Shown one piece after another: positions 7,168 to 15,930 of a stretch of DNA of 64,000 nucleotides (its first letter is position 1; the number at the start of each line of letters is the position of its first letter). A program made the translations under genes and the position numbers. The DNA is from CS1-C013 sp964353745 (lineage in GTDB: Archaea > Aenigmatarchaeota > Aenigmatarchaeia > Aenigmatarchaeales > Aenigmatarchaeaceae). Where the stretch lies: NCBI GenBank assembly GCA_964353745.1, contig CAYGWD010000001.1:1-64000 (forward strand), in the 5' to 3' direction. The notes under the pieces were generated by a model. That model was given only the letters and a program-made list of their open reading frames with translations. It did no database searches and had not been told where the DNA came from.

Positions 7168-8334
7168 ATGTCAATAGAAGTTTTATCATCCATATTTCTG
7201 GCAGCATCATTGTTCAGCCTTTTCTATGCCCTTAACTTTAAGAAACCTAGTCCACCAAAAGAACCAAAAGTCTTGCCAAAGGTCAGCGTCATGACATATG
7301 CCTACATCAACGACTGGGCAGGAAATGTGATAAAGAGGAAGATAGAAAACTTCCTTGATCTGAATTATCCGAAAGACAAGTATGAGATAATAGTTTATGA
7401 CAACGGGTCGACTGGCAGAACTTTAAAGATATGCAAGGAATACGCAAAGAAAGGTCTGATAAAGCATTACAGAAGCGACAAGGGTTACAACAGAAAGGGT
7501 TTGGTCCTTGACGACGTGATAAGGGATGTCGCCAAAGGAGATATAATCGCTCTTACTGATCCTGATGGAATATGCGAAAGGGACTGGCTGATGAAACATG
7601 TCTGCAACCTGATGAGCAGCAAAAAAATCGGAGCTTCCATAGGAATGGTTTTCTGCGGCAACTGGTACAAAAACTTTTTCACTAGGATGAGAGCAATCGA
7701 GGATGTTTGGATGATTGATGTCGCATCCTTGGGAAGAATAAGTGATGTGCAATTCATTTGCGGTGCCAACTATTCCTTTAAGAGAAAGGCATGGAAGGAT
7801 GCCGGTGGTCATGGCAAAACACTTATCGAGGACGCAGAAATAGCTAACAGGCTGCAGAAAGGCGGATGGAGGATAGCTGTTACTGATGCTGCCGTATGGC
7901 AAGAGGAAGTAGAGGACATATATGATTTTTTCATACAGAGATTGAGATGGTACAGCACTCCTATGGGTATTATCTTTCGCGAGAAGAAAACTATTTCAAC
8001 AATCTTGTCTATCAGCCCTTGGTCGATACAGACTGTAAGTCTGTTCTCGCTGATTGCCTTTATTTTTGCAAATAACTTGCCATTGCGCATCTTCTCTCTG
8101 GCTCCATTTTTAATCTCAATCCTAGCTCTTGTCATAGGACTGGTCAAAATGAAAGAGAAAAAGTTCATTCCGTTCATACTGCCCTACTTGACCTTTGATG
8201 CCGCAGTGTCTCTTATCTGTTTTATAGCGGCAAAAATTCTAAACATACTAAAGAAAGAGGTCAGATGGGAAAGGCTATCAAAGTGCAGATACTATCACAA
8301 CGGAACCAAAATAAAAATTAATAGTGGCTATTAG
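7168..8334 (+). CDS. Membrane glycosyltransferase, GT2 (cellulose/hyaluronan synthase-like)
   Basis: A processive-type family 2 glycosyltransferase. One N-terminal membrane helix is followed by a GT-A domain. This contains EIIVYDNGST (nucleotide-binding strand), DPDG in place of DxD near residue 131, EDAE near 212 (catalytic base region) and QRLRWYS (QxxRW motif of BcsA/NodC-type enzymes) near residue 258. Three to four C-terminal membrane helices follow. It should move a sugar from a nucleotide donor onto a membrane-bound or extruded acceptor. It is the only recognisable enzyme inside the accessory stretch bracketed by the repeats, and its start is an ATG with an AT-rich upstream region. Substrate cannot be told. 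Confidence 0.85.
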   Translation: MSIEVLSSIFLAASLFSLFYALNFKKPSPPKEPKVLPKVSVMTYAYINDWAGNVIKRKIENFLDLNYPKDKYEIIVYDNGSTGRTLKICKEYAKKGLIKHYRSDKGYNRKGLVLDDVIRDVAKGDIIALTDPDGICERDWLMKHVCNLMSSKKIGASIGMVFCGNWYKNFFTRMRAIEDVWMIDVASLGRISDVQFICGANYSFKRKAWKDAGGHGKTLIEDAEIANRLQKGGWRIAVTDAAVWQEEVEDIYDFFIQRLRWYSTPMGIIFREKKTISTILSISPWSIQTVSLFSLIAFIFANNLPLRIFSLAPFLISILALVIGLVKMKEKKFIPFILPYLTFDAAVSLICFIAAKILNILKKEVRWERLSKCRYYHNGTKIKINSGY

Positions 8335-8350
8335 GAAGCTTTATCAAGAA
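8335..8350. repeat. 16-bp direct repeat, copy 2
   Basis: Exact copy of GAAGCTTTATCAAGAA at 3436-3451, same orientation, lying immediately after the stop of the GT2 gene. Confidence 0.6.
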
Positions 8351-8384
8351 TATCTTTTGGCATTATAATCATTTTACGATTCTT

Positions 8385-8807
8385 CTATTTTACTGGTTCA
8401 TCAAAAGTCTCTAAAACACTCTCAACATTTCTCAATATGTCTTTAAATTGTTGGGTTGACTCTTTACCTATTATTTCACCGCTTTCTAAACCAGTATAAA
8501 CTTTTACACATTGACTCCAAACATTCACTTCGACATTTTTTAGAATAGGTATTTTAACTTCAACAACATCAATATCTTTCTTTTTAACTTTTCCTCTATA
8601 AGATTCTGATAATTTAGTATATATTTTTTCTATTAAAGTTTGTCGCCTTTCTTCGCTCAAATCTTCACATGGTATAGGAAATCTACTTTTTTCAGTAGGT
8701 ATTCTTTTTAAACGATTATACCTTACAGATCCTTCTAAACCTATATCATTATCAACGAAGTATTTTCCAGCTATCTGAAAACAACTGTCAGAAAGTATTT
8801 TTGACAT
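8385..8807 (-). CDS. Hypothetical protein, 140 aa
   Basis: Unrecognised soluble protein beginning MSKILSDSCFQIAGKYF. It is mixed alpha/beta by composition, with CEDLSEERRQTLIEKIYTKL as a likely helix and KIPILKNVEVNVWSQCVKVY as likely strands. A TTTAAAATT box lies about 25 bases before the ATG. Like the 103-aa gene at 3537 it sits between a 16-bp repeat copy and a tRNA-like repeat copy, but the two proteins show no similarity by eye. Confidence 0.5.
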   Translation of the reverse strand: MSKILSDSCFQIAGKYFVDNDIGLEGSVRYNRLKRIPTEKSRFPIPCEDLSEERRQTLIEKIYTKLSESYRGKVKKKDIDVVEVKIPILKNVEVNVWSQCVKVYTGLESGEIIGKESTQQFKDILRNVESVLETFDEPVK

Positions 8808-8845
8808 GTTATTATAGAGGATAGTAAATTTTAAATGCTTATTGC

Positions 8846-8908
8846 CGCCCTCACGTCTGCTGTGAAGAACATCCTATGTGTGGAGGGCAGGATTTGAACT
8901 AGCGAACA
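8846..8908 (-). repeat. tRNA-3'-end-like hairpin repeat, copy 2
   Basis: Homologous to 3888-3953. The core is identical over 18 bases (8882-8899), and the GCCCTC...GAGGGC arms (8847-8852 and 8883-8888) are conserved with a 30-base loop. On the minus strand the T-arm-like part is AGTTCAAATCC, one base off the tRNA consensus, so this copy is more degenerate. It directly follows the stop codon of the EamA-family gene (8909) on the minus strand. Confidence 0.65.
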
Positions 8909-9340
8909 TCAACCTAACGCTACTAGAATAGCACCAACAACCATCAAAGCAGTTCCTATCGCTATCTTCAAGCTAACCTTCTCTCCAAGTATGAGGAAAG
9001 CTAGGATTATGACAAAAACTATGCTCAGTCTATCTATGGGAGCAACCTGCGATGCTTTGCCAATCTTTAGAGCAAGAAAATAAAACAGCCACGACAACGC
9101 TCCTGCTATGCCACTTAAAAATATATAAGACAGTGCTTTGGAATTGGAAAATATTGTTGTCATATTCTCTATTTTTCCTGTAAATGCTATAACCATAACA
9201 AGAAACCCAAACATTATGCCTGCTCTTATCATAGTAGCCGCGTTAGCATCGATTCCTTCCAAACCGATTTTACCGAATATCGCCACCAATGCAGCCATAG
9301 CTGCCGACAATATAGCAAATATCAACCAAGTGTAATCCAT
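8909..9340 (-). CDS. EamA-family membrane protein, single-domain (half-size)
   Basis: A 143-residue protein with about five membrane helices. It starts DYTWLIFAILSAAMAALVA and ends VSLKIAIGTALMVVGAILVA, which is the hallmark of one EamA (drug/metabolite transporter) domain. LSIVFVIILAFLILGEK is the conserved segment before the last helix. Most family members have two such domains, and half-size proteins are thought to work as dimers. The transported compound is unknown. It is separated from serS upstream by only four bases, so it is probably cotranscribed with it. Confidence 0.82.
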   Translation of the reverse strand: MDYTWLIFAILSAAMAALVAIFGKIGLEGIDANAATMIRAGIMFGFLVMVIAFTGKIENMTTIFSNSKALSYIFLSGIAGALSWLFYFLALKIGKASQVAPIDRLSIVFVIILAFLILGEKVSLKIAIGTALMVVGAILVALG

Positions 9341-9344
9341 ATCA

Positions 9345-10631
9345 TCATTTTATTTTCTCTAGTTTCTTGATGCCGTTCATGTAGGGCCAGAGTGTTTTCG
9401 GAATTAGCACGGTTCCGTCTTTCTGTTGGCATTGCTCTATCAAAGCTACCATTGTCCTTGACGTCGCTATGGCAGTATTATTCAATGTGTGGACAAATCC
9501 TTTTGGAGCCTGACCTTCCTTATCCCTGTATCTTAAATTCAATCTTCTAGCCTGATAGTCTATGCAATTGGAGTTCGAACCTACCTCACGATAAACTCCG
9601 TCAGACATCCACAACTCAACATCATAAGTCTTCGATGAGACGACGCCAGTCTCGCCTGAGCATAAAACTATTGTTCTGAAGTGCAGGCCTAGATTCTTGT
9701 ATAGCTCCTCGGAATTCTTTTGCAACTCCTCATGACAGTCCCAGGAATCTTCAGGCAGGCAGAAGATGAACTGCTCTACCTTGTTGAACTGGTGCATTCT
9801 GAACAATCCCTTGGTGTATTTGCCATGAGCTCCTACCTCTTTCCTGAAGTTAGTCGAGAAGCCGACAATCTTCAGAGGCAAATCTTTTTTATTCAAGACC
9901 TCGTCCTTGAGCATGGCTCCTATCGGATGCTCTGCTGTTGCAACCATGTATGCATCCTCGTTCTCAATCTTATACATCACGTTCTCAAAATCAGACAGAT
10001 CAACCATGCCGCTATAAGGCTCTCTTCTGAGCATGTGCGGCGGGTAAATGAACAAATAACCTTTTTTAATCAAGAGTTCTATTGCATAATTTTGCAGAGC
10101 TCTGTCCAGCAACGCCAAAGGACCTTTCAAATAGAAGAATCCCCTGCCTATGACCTTCTCTGCTCTTTCATCGTCTATCAATCCAAGATTCTTGAGAATG
10201 TCCAAATGGTTCTTTGGCTCGAAATTAAATTTAGGCGGCTTGCCATACTTTCTTACCTCTACGTTTCCCGTTTCTCCCCTTGCAATAGGAACAGACTCAT
10301 GGAGTAGGTTGGGCATTCTCATTAAAGAAACATCAATATTATCCTTTAGCTTAATAACATCTTCTTCCAATGTATTGATCTTGTTAGGGATTTCCGAAGC
10401 TTCCTTGATTTTGTGGGAAGCGTCCTTGCCATCTTTCTTTAACTTTGCTATCTCCTCTGACACTATATTCCTGTCATGCTTTAACTTCTCCAGCTCTTGT
10501 AGCTCTTCTCTATACTTTTTGTCATTGATTACCAATTCCTTCAGAAGCTTTAACTTCTCTTCGTCTCCTCTCTTCTTTAAGTTCTCTTCAATGATATGAG
10601 GGTTTTCCCTTATTATTTTTATGTCAAGCAT
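9345..10631 (-). CDS. serS: Seryl-tRNA synthetase
   Basis: Charges tRNA-Ser with serine. The 428-residue protein has the usual N-terminal antiparallel coiled-coil arm (about residues 30-105) and a class II core. Motif 2 is seen as FSTNFRKEVGAHGKYTKGLF and motif 3 as LNNTAIATSRTMVALIEQ followed by DGTVLIPKTLWPY. VATAEHPIGAM and RMHQFNKVEQF belong to the active site. It is the common type of SerRS, not the rare methanogen form. The start is supported by a strong Shine-Dalgarno GAGGTGA (10636-10642) four bases ahead of the ATG. It is divergent from the methyltransferase gene at 10694. Confidence 0.97.
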   Translation of the reverse strand: MLDIKIIRENPHIIEENLKKRGDEEKLKLLKELVINDKKYREELQELEKLKHDRNIVSEEIAKLKKDGKDASHKIKEASEIPNKINTLEEDVIKLKDNIDVSLMRMPNLLHESVPIARGETGNVEVRKYGKPPKFNFEPKNHLDILKNLGLIDDERAEKVIGRGFFYLKGPLALLDRALQNYAIELLIKKGYLFIYPPHMLRREPYSGMVDLSDFENVMYKIENEDAYMVATAEHPIGAMLKDEVLNKKDLPLKIVGFSTNFRKEVGAHGKYTKGLFRMHQFNKVEQFIFCLPEDSWDCHEELQKNSEELYKNLGLHFRTIVLCSGETGVVSSKTYDVELWMSDGVYREVGSNSNCIDYQARRLNLRYRDKEGQAPKGFVHTLNNTAIATSRTMVALIEQCQQKDGTVLIPKTLWPYMNGIKKLEKIK

Positions 10632-10635
10632 CTAT

Positions 10636-10642
10636 TCACCTC
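10636..10642 (-). promoter_or_regulatory. Shine-Dalgarno of serS
   Basis: GAGGTGA on the minus strand, four bases before the serS ATG. It shows that some genes here are led by a ribosome-binding site, in contrast to the apparently leaderless ones. Confidence 0.7.
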
Positions 10643-10693
10643 TTTATATTTTTTAGGTTTGTGTTTAAATCTTTTAGTTTTTATTTAATTTTC

Positions 10694-11503
10694 ATGAAAA
10701 CGATTGAGCAGCTGATGAAAGATGGCTTGATAAAACAATTTGAAAATAATTTTCCAGAGAGCCAATATTCAGCGGTTAGGAAAACATTTGAGGATGAGAA
10801 ATTTGTAAACAAACACAACGGGCAGATTCCGCTGCTAGAGACGAGGCGACTCTGTCAGACTGGAAGCTCTAAGGATAGCATCAACCTGCTTGATTTGGGT
10901 TGCGGTACTGGCAATCAAATAGAATATTCTACATGGTTAGAAGGCGAATGGTCGACCGGACTTGATATTTCCAAAAGAATGTTAGAAAAAGCTGCTGATA
11001 AACTAAGGGGAACATGGGGTAAATGGAGATATAAGAAAGCAATTGCACTTGTCCATGCAAACATGAGTGATTCATTAAAAAATGATTTCTATGCACTCTT
11101 AGACAAACCTTATCTCGTAGATAGGCTAAGGCCAAAAAAGGCTGAGAAATTTAAAGCGATTAAAGATAGAAAAATTGCTGAAGTCAAAGAGATATTCAAA
11201 GGCAAATCAGGCAAGTACTTTGACATCATAACTTCCAATCTTTCATTCCCAATTTATACGCCTCCCGAGAAGATAGAAGGTGTTGTTAAGTTTTACACTG
11301 AACGGTTGAAACCTGGCGGTTTGTGGCATATGTCGTATGCATTCGACCATGAAAATGTAGAAAAAGATAGCATATGGTTCAGCCACGACCCAGAAGCAAT
11401 AAAAAGAGTCATGGAAGACTACAACATGAAATTGATAAAAGATAAAAGTAATTGCCTGCATTGTGAAGTATCTGTTGAACAGATTTATAGGTCAGATAAT
11501 TAA
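10694..11503 (+). CDS. Class I SAM-dependent methyltransferase
   Basis: The Rossmann motif I NLLDLGCGTGNQIEY (near residue 65) and the acidic loop GLDISKRMLEKAADKL identify an AdoMet-binding methyltransferase. A long helical insertion (KPYLVDRLRPKKAEKFKAI) precedes motif IV (YFDIITSNLSFPIYTPP). ERLKPGGLWHMSYAF is the usual late strand. The frame is open from 10661, but the ATG at 10694 (MKTIEQLMKDGLIKQF) lies about 22 bases after GTTTAAATC, a good TATA spacing. Substrate is not evident. Confidence 0.82.
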   Translation: MKTIEQLMKDGLIKQFENNFPESQYSAVRKTFEDEKFVNKHNGQIPLLETRRLCQTGSSKDSINLLDLGCGTGNQIEYSTWLEGEWSTGLDISKRMLEKAADKLRGTWGKWRYKKAIALVHANMSDSLKNDFYALLDKPYLVDRLRPKKAEKFKAIKDRKIAEVKEIFKGKSGKYFDIITSNLSFPIYTPPEKIEGVVKFYTERLKPGGLWHMSYAFDHENVEKDSIWFSHDPEAIKRVMEDYNMKLIKDKSNCLHCEVSVEQIYRSDN

Positions 11504-11531
11504 AAGGATTGCCTTCGCAAGAAAATTTTTT

Positions 11532-11795
11532 CTATACTATGCAACTACCGCAGAAATTATAATAACCACCATAAACAGTTATAGATTTCTCATTCAGTTC
11601 CTTTACAGTGCTCCAACCGTAACGAATTGAATAGGCCAACCTCGAAATACCATGCTTTGGAAAGCCTTTCTCTTCTAATTCTGTTTTTAATTTGTAGAAC
11701 TCGCTCATTCCAGACTTGACATCATTCTCGCCTTTTGGGCGGCAAAGCTTATCATCAACTATTTTTAGTCTTTCACGAATTTCTTTTATCTTCAT
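11532..11795 (-). CDS. Hypothetical protein, 87 aa
   Basis: Unrecognised. An N-terminal helix (MKIKEIRERLKIVDDKLC) is followed by a second (GMSEFYKLKTELEEKGF), a short segment ISRLAYSIRYGWSTVKELNE, and a Cys-containing tail (YYNFCGSCIV). A possible TATA box (ATTTTAAATC on the minus strand, near 11818) lies ahead of the ATG. Coding potential is moderate. Confidence 0.45.
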   Translation of the reverse strand: MKIKEIRERLKIVDDKLCRPKGENDVKSGMSEFYKLKTELEEKGFPKHGISRLAYSIRYGWSTVKELNEKSITVYGGYYNFCGSCIV

Positions 11796-11905
11796 AAATA
11801 TCCTATAAACGGGAAAAGATTTAAAATTATCTACCCGTATGCAGTTAATTTTTTTGTCGAAGTACCTAATAAGTTTTTTAAACTCCGGGGAGATAGTCTT
11901 ACTTA

Positions 11906-12268
11906 ATGCCTAGAAAAAAAAGTAATGTTGAATTGATTGAAAAGCTCCCGGTTATAAAAATTACAGCTGGAAACAAAATTAAAGAGGCTCCAACAGAGAT
12001 AGCCTTTAGTTCAGAGAGTCTAGATTACGGAATAACGGGAGAGATTGACCTATTGCTGGACAGGGAAGGCTATGACTGCAAAAAGCTTAGGCTTACGAGT
12101 GTGGAAATTAAAACTCAGGTTGTAGGACATCGCGAAGGTGGAATATGCATATATGATGGAGAAAAAAGGAAGATTGATTATTCTTTAAAATATGATGGTC
12201 GGCTTGATGAGAAAACAAAAAATGGAATAGTGAATATCTTGAAGAGCGTTCCTAACGTAAAAATATAA
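11906..12268 (+). CDS. Hypothetical protein, 120 aa
   Basis: Unrecognised. It is lysine-rich at the N-terminus (MPRKKSNVELIEKLPVIKI) and looks beta-rich in the middle (GITGEIDLLLDREGYD, LRLTSVEIKTQVVG). TTTTTTAAACTC at about 11873 is a plausible TATA box. It is followed 23 bases later by another unrecognised gene on the same strand. Confidence 0.5.
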   Translation: MPRKKSNVELIEKLPVIKITAGNKIKEAPTEIAFSSESLDYGITGEIDLLLDREGYDCKKLRLTSVEIKTQVVGHREGGICIYDGEKRKIDYSLKYDGRLDEKTKNGIVNILKSVPNVKI

Positions 12269-12291
12269 AGTTTAGTTTTCTTTCTAGTTTT

Positions 12292-12600
12292 ATGAGGAAG
12301 ATAAAGGTTTTAAGCGATAGGTTTGTTGAAGTAATGACCTCTCATGAGATGATAAAAGCATTTGGAGAAAATGTAGCCTATGTAATGAGAAATGGAAATT
12401 TGTATGTGAGTGAGGAAAGTATTTTAGATGAAGTTAGAAAATTTGAAGAGCATTTATCACTCGAAGAGATAGCCGAAGATGTGTATAGAAAAGTAAGATT
12501 AGCTGAAGCTAACAGGAGGTATAAAACATCGCACACGCTCTGGGATGAGGTTAACAGAGCTAAATGCCCACTTAAATTGCTTGGCGAGTTCACCGAGTAA
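12292..12600 (+). CDS. Hypothetical protein, 102 aa
   Basis: Unrecognised, mostly helical and acidic. It contains EVRKFEEHLSLEEIAEDVY and EANRRYKTSHTLWDEVNRA. AAAATATAAAG at about 12261 could be its TATA box. Its stop codon region overlaps the end of the convergent tyrS gene by 11 bases. Confidence 0.5.
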   Translation: MRKIKVLSDRFVEVMTSHEMIKAFGENVAYVMRNGNLYVSEESILDEVRKFEEHLSLEEIAEDVYRKVRLAEANRRYKTSHTLWDEVNRAKCPLKLLGEFTE

Positions 12601-13645
12601 TTGCCGCGTTCTTGACTGTTTCATACAGTTCTTTTGCTTTCTTATTCTTCTCAAAATATTCTCTGATTGGTTCTAACAGTTCATCCAAAGCCTCTATGGT
12701 TTCCTTCTTCAAGTCCAAGGGATGCAACTCTCCCTCTCTGTAAGTCTTTTCTAGTTCTTCATAGCTTTGAATTTCTAAATCTGTTTTGTCCTTCCTCTTG
12801 ATGACTCTTGATTTGAACTTTCTAAGAATTATATATTTCCAAATCTCCAGTATTGGGTTACCTTCAGCCTCCTTAGGTTGGCAGAAGGCACCGTTTATTT
12901 TACTTCCTATCTGCTCCTTGTTATCGTGAATGAACACAGCGCTGCCAGCAATAGACTTGCTCATCTTGGCTTCCGCGGGTCCCATTCTCTGGCCGCCCTG
13001 CAAACCTATCAACAGATGATGCATGGCAGCAATCCTTATGCTGTTATCAATCTTTGGCGCGACCTCTCTCGTTAATATCATCGCTTTGCGTTGGTCCATC
13101 CCAAGCTGTAAAATATCTGCCTCTATGTAGAATGGATCATAAGCCTGCATCATGGGATACAGAACCTGAGCAACATACTGCATCTCTCCCTCCTCTCTGC
13201 CCATTATTGTTCCAGCTCTTATGGCCCTCTGAATCGTTGTCAGCTTTGAGATGTTTATGACGTTCTTCCAGTATTCAGAATCTTTGGCTAAATCTGATGC
13301 CCACAGAACCTTGACTTTCTTTGTGTCAACGCCGCAAGCCTTGTAGCCCTCGATAAAATACTCTCCAGTCTTTCTTATCAAATCCAGATTTCCCCCCATC
13401 TTGTTGTTTATCCATGCATACCAGTCTGCCAGTAGAATTATGAAATTAACGTTAGCCTCGAACAAGTCATTAATCTTAATTTCTCTTAAAACTCCAGATC
13501 CTATGTGCATAAGTCCTGATGTTTCGAATCCATCGTAAGCTGTTATTTTTGTTTTCGTCTCTAACAGCTTTCTCAAATCCTCTACGGTAACGACCTCTTC
13601 TATCGGTGCTCTTGTTATTAAGTTTATTCTGGTCTCTATGTCCAT
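12590..13645 (-). CDS. tyrS: Tyrosyl-tRNA synthetase, archaeal/eukaryal type
   Basis: Charges tRNA-Tyr with tyrosine. The 351-residue length matches archaeal TyrRS, which lacks the bacterial S4 domain. The class I signatures are visible: GLMHIGSG for HIGH near residue 45 and AKMSKSI for KMSKS near residue 228. The tyrosine pocket shows ADWYAWINNKMGG and MQAYDPFYIEADILQLGMDQR. The start ATG lies after an AT-rich stretch with an ATTAACTGAAAAGAATATTTAA-like region on the opposite strand. The 3' end overlaps the convergent hypothetical gene. Confidence 0.96.
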   Translation of the reverse strand: MDIETRINLITRAPIEEVVTVEDLRKLLETKTKITAYDGFETSGLMHIGSGVLREIKINDLFEANVNFIILLADWYAWINNKMGGNLDLIRKTGEYFIEGYKACGVDTKKVKVLWASDLAKDSEYWKNVINISKLTTIQRAIRAGTIMGREEGEMQYVAQVLYPMMQAYDPFYIEADILQLGMDQRKAMILTREVAPKIDNSIRIAAMHHLLIGLQGGQRMGPAEAKMSKSIAGSAVFIHDNKEQIGSKINGAFCQPKEAEGNPILEIWKYIILRKFKSRVIKRKDKTDLEIQSYEELEKTYREGELHPLDLKKETIEALDELLEPIREYFEKNKKAKELYETVKNAAITR

Positions 13646-13694
13646 GTTAATGCCTAATCATATTAACTGAAAAGAATATTTAAATTCTATAATG

Positions 13695-14366
13695 TTAACT
13701 AATTACCGTTCCGCAATGCTTTCCTTCCACAGCTCTTATAATTTCTTCTGGATCGCTACCATTTATGAAAACTGTTTTTATCTTGGCTTTTTTTATTAAT
13801 CTAGTTGCTTTCAAGTCGAAGAATCTGTACTCGCCTGGAACCTGAAGGTTTTTCATCATTATCTTTTCAAATCCGTTGTAACTTAGTTCATCGAACTTCT
13901 TTGCATTAGGGTCTTTTTTCGGATCATCAGAGTATACTCCATCAACGTTGGTAGCATTTATCAGCAAATTAGCTTTTATAGCTTGAGCAAATAGAGCTGA
14001 GACGTAATCAGTCGAATTACCTGGATGGATGCCGCCACAAACCAGAATCTTCTTTCCAAAGCTCTTCTTTAAGTCGACAACATTCCTTATAGATTGTTTG
14101 TAGGCATCATTCCCCAAAGCGGCTATGAGAACAAAGGCATTCAAATGAGTGCCTTCGATTCCTATCCAGTCTAACAAATCATTGCTTGGTTTAAATTTTT
14201 TTGCAATGTCCCTGTATTGTCTGCTGGTTTTTCCTCCTCCGCAAACGACAACTAGCCTATGCCCCGCTCTCTTTAATCTTTTCAGGACTTCTGCATATTT
14301 TTTAAAATTTTCAGAATCAAGCTCTTTAGTCAGCAGAGACCCACCAAGAGAAATTACAATTCTCAT
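13695..14366 (-). CDS. pyrH: UMP kinase, archaeal type
   Basis: Phosphorylates UMP to UDP, feeding UTP and CTP synthesis and, here, UDP-sugar production. The amino-acid-kinase fold is shown by RIVISLGGSLL at the start, VVVCGGGKTSRQYR, DWIGIEGTHLNA, and the late LLINATNVDGVYSDDP nucleotide-binding loop. Length (about 223 residues from the chosen start) fits archaeal UMP kinases. I prefer the ATG at 14366 (MRIVIS) to an upstream one at 14390, because an ATATATGAATATT element sits about 25-30 bases before it. It is divergent from the phosphoribosyltransferase gene at 14446. Confidence 0.95.
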   Translation of the reverse strand: MRIVISLGGSLLTKELDSENFKKYAEVLKRLKRAGHRLVVVCGGGKTSRQYRDIAKKFKPSNDLLDWIGIEGTHLNAFVLIAALGNDAYKQSIRNVVDLKKSFGKKILVCGGIHPGNSTDYVSALFAQAIKANLLINATNVDGVYSDDPKKDPNAKKFDELSYNGFEKIMMKNLQVPGEYRFFDLKATRLIKKAKIKTVFINGSDPEEIIRAVEGKHCGTVIS

Positions 14367-14445
14367 AGTTATTTTATTATGAATATTCATATATCAACTT
14401 GACGCAAAGTACTATTATAAATATTTTAAATTTTATTAAATTCTC

Positions 14446-15099
14446 ATGGACAAGTTCGAGTGCTGGCTGCCAAGTTGGGATTACCTTTATAATTCTTGCA
14501 AGGAAGTAGTTAAAAAAATGAAAAAAGACGAATTCAAACCAGATTTTGTAGTAGCACTTTCTAGAGGAGGTTTCGTACCTGCAAGGACTATTTGTGATAT
14601 GCTTATAATAAAGGACTTGGTCTCCATAAAAGTTGACCATTGGGGAATAACAGCTACCCCGGACGGAAAGGTAAATATAAGGTATCCGCTAAATGCTGAT
14701 TTGAAAGGAAAAAGAGTTCTTCTTGTCGATGATATAACAGACACTGGAGAGAGTATGATTGCATCTAAAGGTTATATAAAAACTCTAAATCCTCAAGAGA
14801 TAAAAACTGCTGCTGCTTTGCATATAAGAACATCAAAGTTAAAGCCTGACTATTACGGCGAGGAAATAGACTGGAAATGGGTTATATTTCCATGGAACTA
14901 TACAGAAGATATGTGCAACATAGTGCCAAAAGTTCTTGAAAATAAAAAACCAAAAAGTTTAAAAGAAATAAGGTATGGGTTAAAGGAACATTTTAAAATA
15001 GATGTTTATGAAGGGGCTGTTCTTGAAATATTAGATGAGCTAAAGGAAAGAAATGTAGCGGCCTATGATGGCGGAGGCTGGTTAAAGGCTAAACCTTAG
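14446..15099 (+). CDS. Phosphoribosyltransferase (purine-type) with C-terminal extension
   Basis: The PRPP-binding signature VLLVDDITDTGESM (near residue 95) and the loop VVALSRGGFVPAR define a type I phosphoribosyltransferase of the hypoxanthine/xanthine group (COG2236-like). A roughly 40-residue C-terminal extension (KSLKEIRYGLKEHFKIDVYE to the end) looks like a small winged helix. It probably salvages a nucleobase. The neighbouring MTA phosphorylase releases adenine or a related base, so a shared salvage role is likely. TATAAATATTTTAAA about 25-30 bases before the ATG is a good TATA box. The 3' end overlaps mtnP by 11 bases (convergent). Confidence 0.85.
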   Translation: MDKFECWLPSWDYLYNSCKEVVKKMKKDEFKPDFVVALSRGGFVPARTICDMLIIKDLVSIKVDHWGITATPDGKVNIRYPLNADLKGKRVLLVDDITDTGESMIASKGYIKTLNPQEIKTAAALHIRTSKLKPDYYGEEIDWKWVIFPWNYTEDMCNIVPKVLENKKPKSLKEIRYGLKEHFKIDVYEGAVLEILDELKERNVAAYDGGGWLKAKP

Positions 15100-15871
15100 C
15101 GTTCTTCAGAGCTTCTTTGCAAATGCATTTTCTATCTTCAGGAATATTATTGACAACTTCTTTTATTATATTATTTATCTTTTCCTGGCTTTCCTTCATT
15201 GTCTTAGCTATTTCATCAAATGAAACCGGTCTTTCAGAAAAAGAGTCATAGTCTGTGACAGTAGCTAATATGCCAAGGCAAATTTCTCTTTCCCTTGCCA
15301 AGATTGCTTCTGACACACCTGTCATTCCTATTATGTCCGCAAAATTCCTAAACATCTTGCTCTCTGCTCTCGTAGAAAATCTCGGACCTTCTATACAGAC
15401 ATAAGTTCCTTTGTCATGATATCTTATTCCCAAATCTTTACACGTCATAATCAATGCTTTTCTTATCTCCGAACAAAACGGGTCTGCCAACGAAACGTGA
15501 GTCACATCACCGGTGTTGTAGAACGTGTTCATGCTCTTTCTCCAGTCTATGAACTGGTCTGGTATCACTATGTCCCCAGGCTTATAGTCCTCTTCCAAAG
15601 AACCGACGGCACAGCAAGAAATAATTCTCTTTACACCAAGATTTTCAAAACCTGTAATATTTGCTTTAAAGTTCAATTCGTGCGGAGGTATCTTATGACC
15701 TTGACCATGCCTTGACAGAAAAGCAATCTTCCTACCATTTATGTTGCCTGTATGGAAAACGTCGGATGGATTACCATAGACTGTCTTTATAGGAACCTTA
15801 AGTACATTGCTTATCATACTCGCATCATAAAGCCCTGAACCGCCTATGATGCCTATTTCAACCTTCTCCAT
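15089..15871 (-). CDS. mtnP: S-methyl-5'-thioadenosine phosphorylase
   Basis: Splits methylthioadenosine (or a related purine nucleoside) with phosphate. The family II nucleoside phosphorylase motifs are clear: IGIIGGSGLYD at the start, FLSRHGQGHKIPPHELNF for phosphate/ribose binding, YVCIEGPRFSTRAES, and MTGVSEAILAREREIC near residue 185. Length (260) is normal. MTA arises from polyamine synthesis and from some radical SAM reactions, so it suits a genome with many AdoMet-using enzymes. Exact substrate (MTA, inosine or guanosine) is not certain from sequence. Confidence 0.92.
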   Translation of the reverse strand: MEKVEIGIIGGSGLYDASMISNVLKVPIKTVYGNPSDVFHTGNINGRKIAFLSRHGQGHKIPPHELNFKANITGFENLGVKRIISCCAVGSLEEDYKPGDIVIPDQFIDWRKSMNTFYNTGDVTHVSLADPFCSEIRKALIMTCKDLGIRYHDKGTYVCIEGPRFSTRAESKMFRNFADIIGMTGVSEAILAREREICLGILATVTDYDSFSERPVSFDEIAKTMKESQEKINNIIKEVVNNIPEDRKCICKEALKNAKV

Positions 15872-15930
15872 AAATTTAATAATACATAAAAGGATATTAA
15901 CTTATCTGGTAAAACATTGGTTAGAATAAC

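Noticed and set aside
3436..8908. An integron-like cassette array with attC hairpins
   Set aside because: The hairpins lack the paired RYYYAAC/GTTRRRY ends of attC sites, only two copies exist, and there is no integrase.
9720..10307. A 195-codon open frame on the plus strand
   Set aside because: It is wholly antisense to serS, whose motifs are unmistakable. The open frame is a codon-bias shadow.
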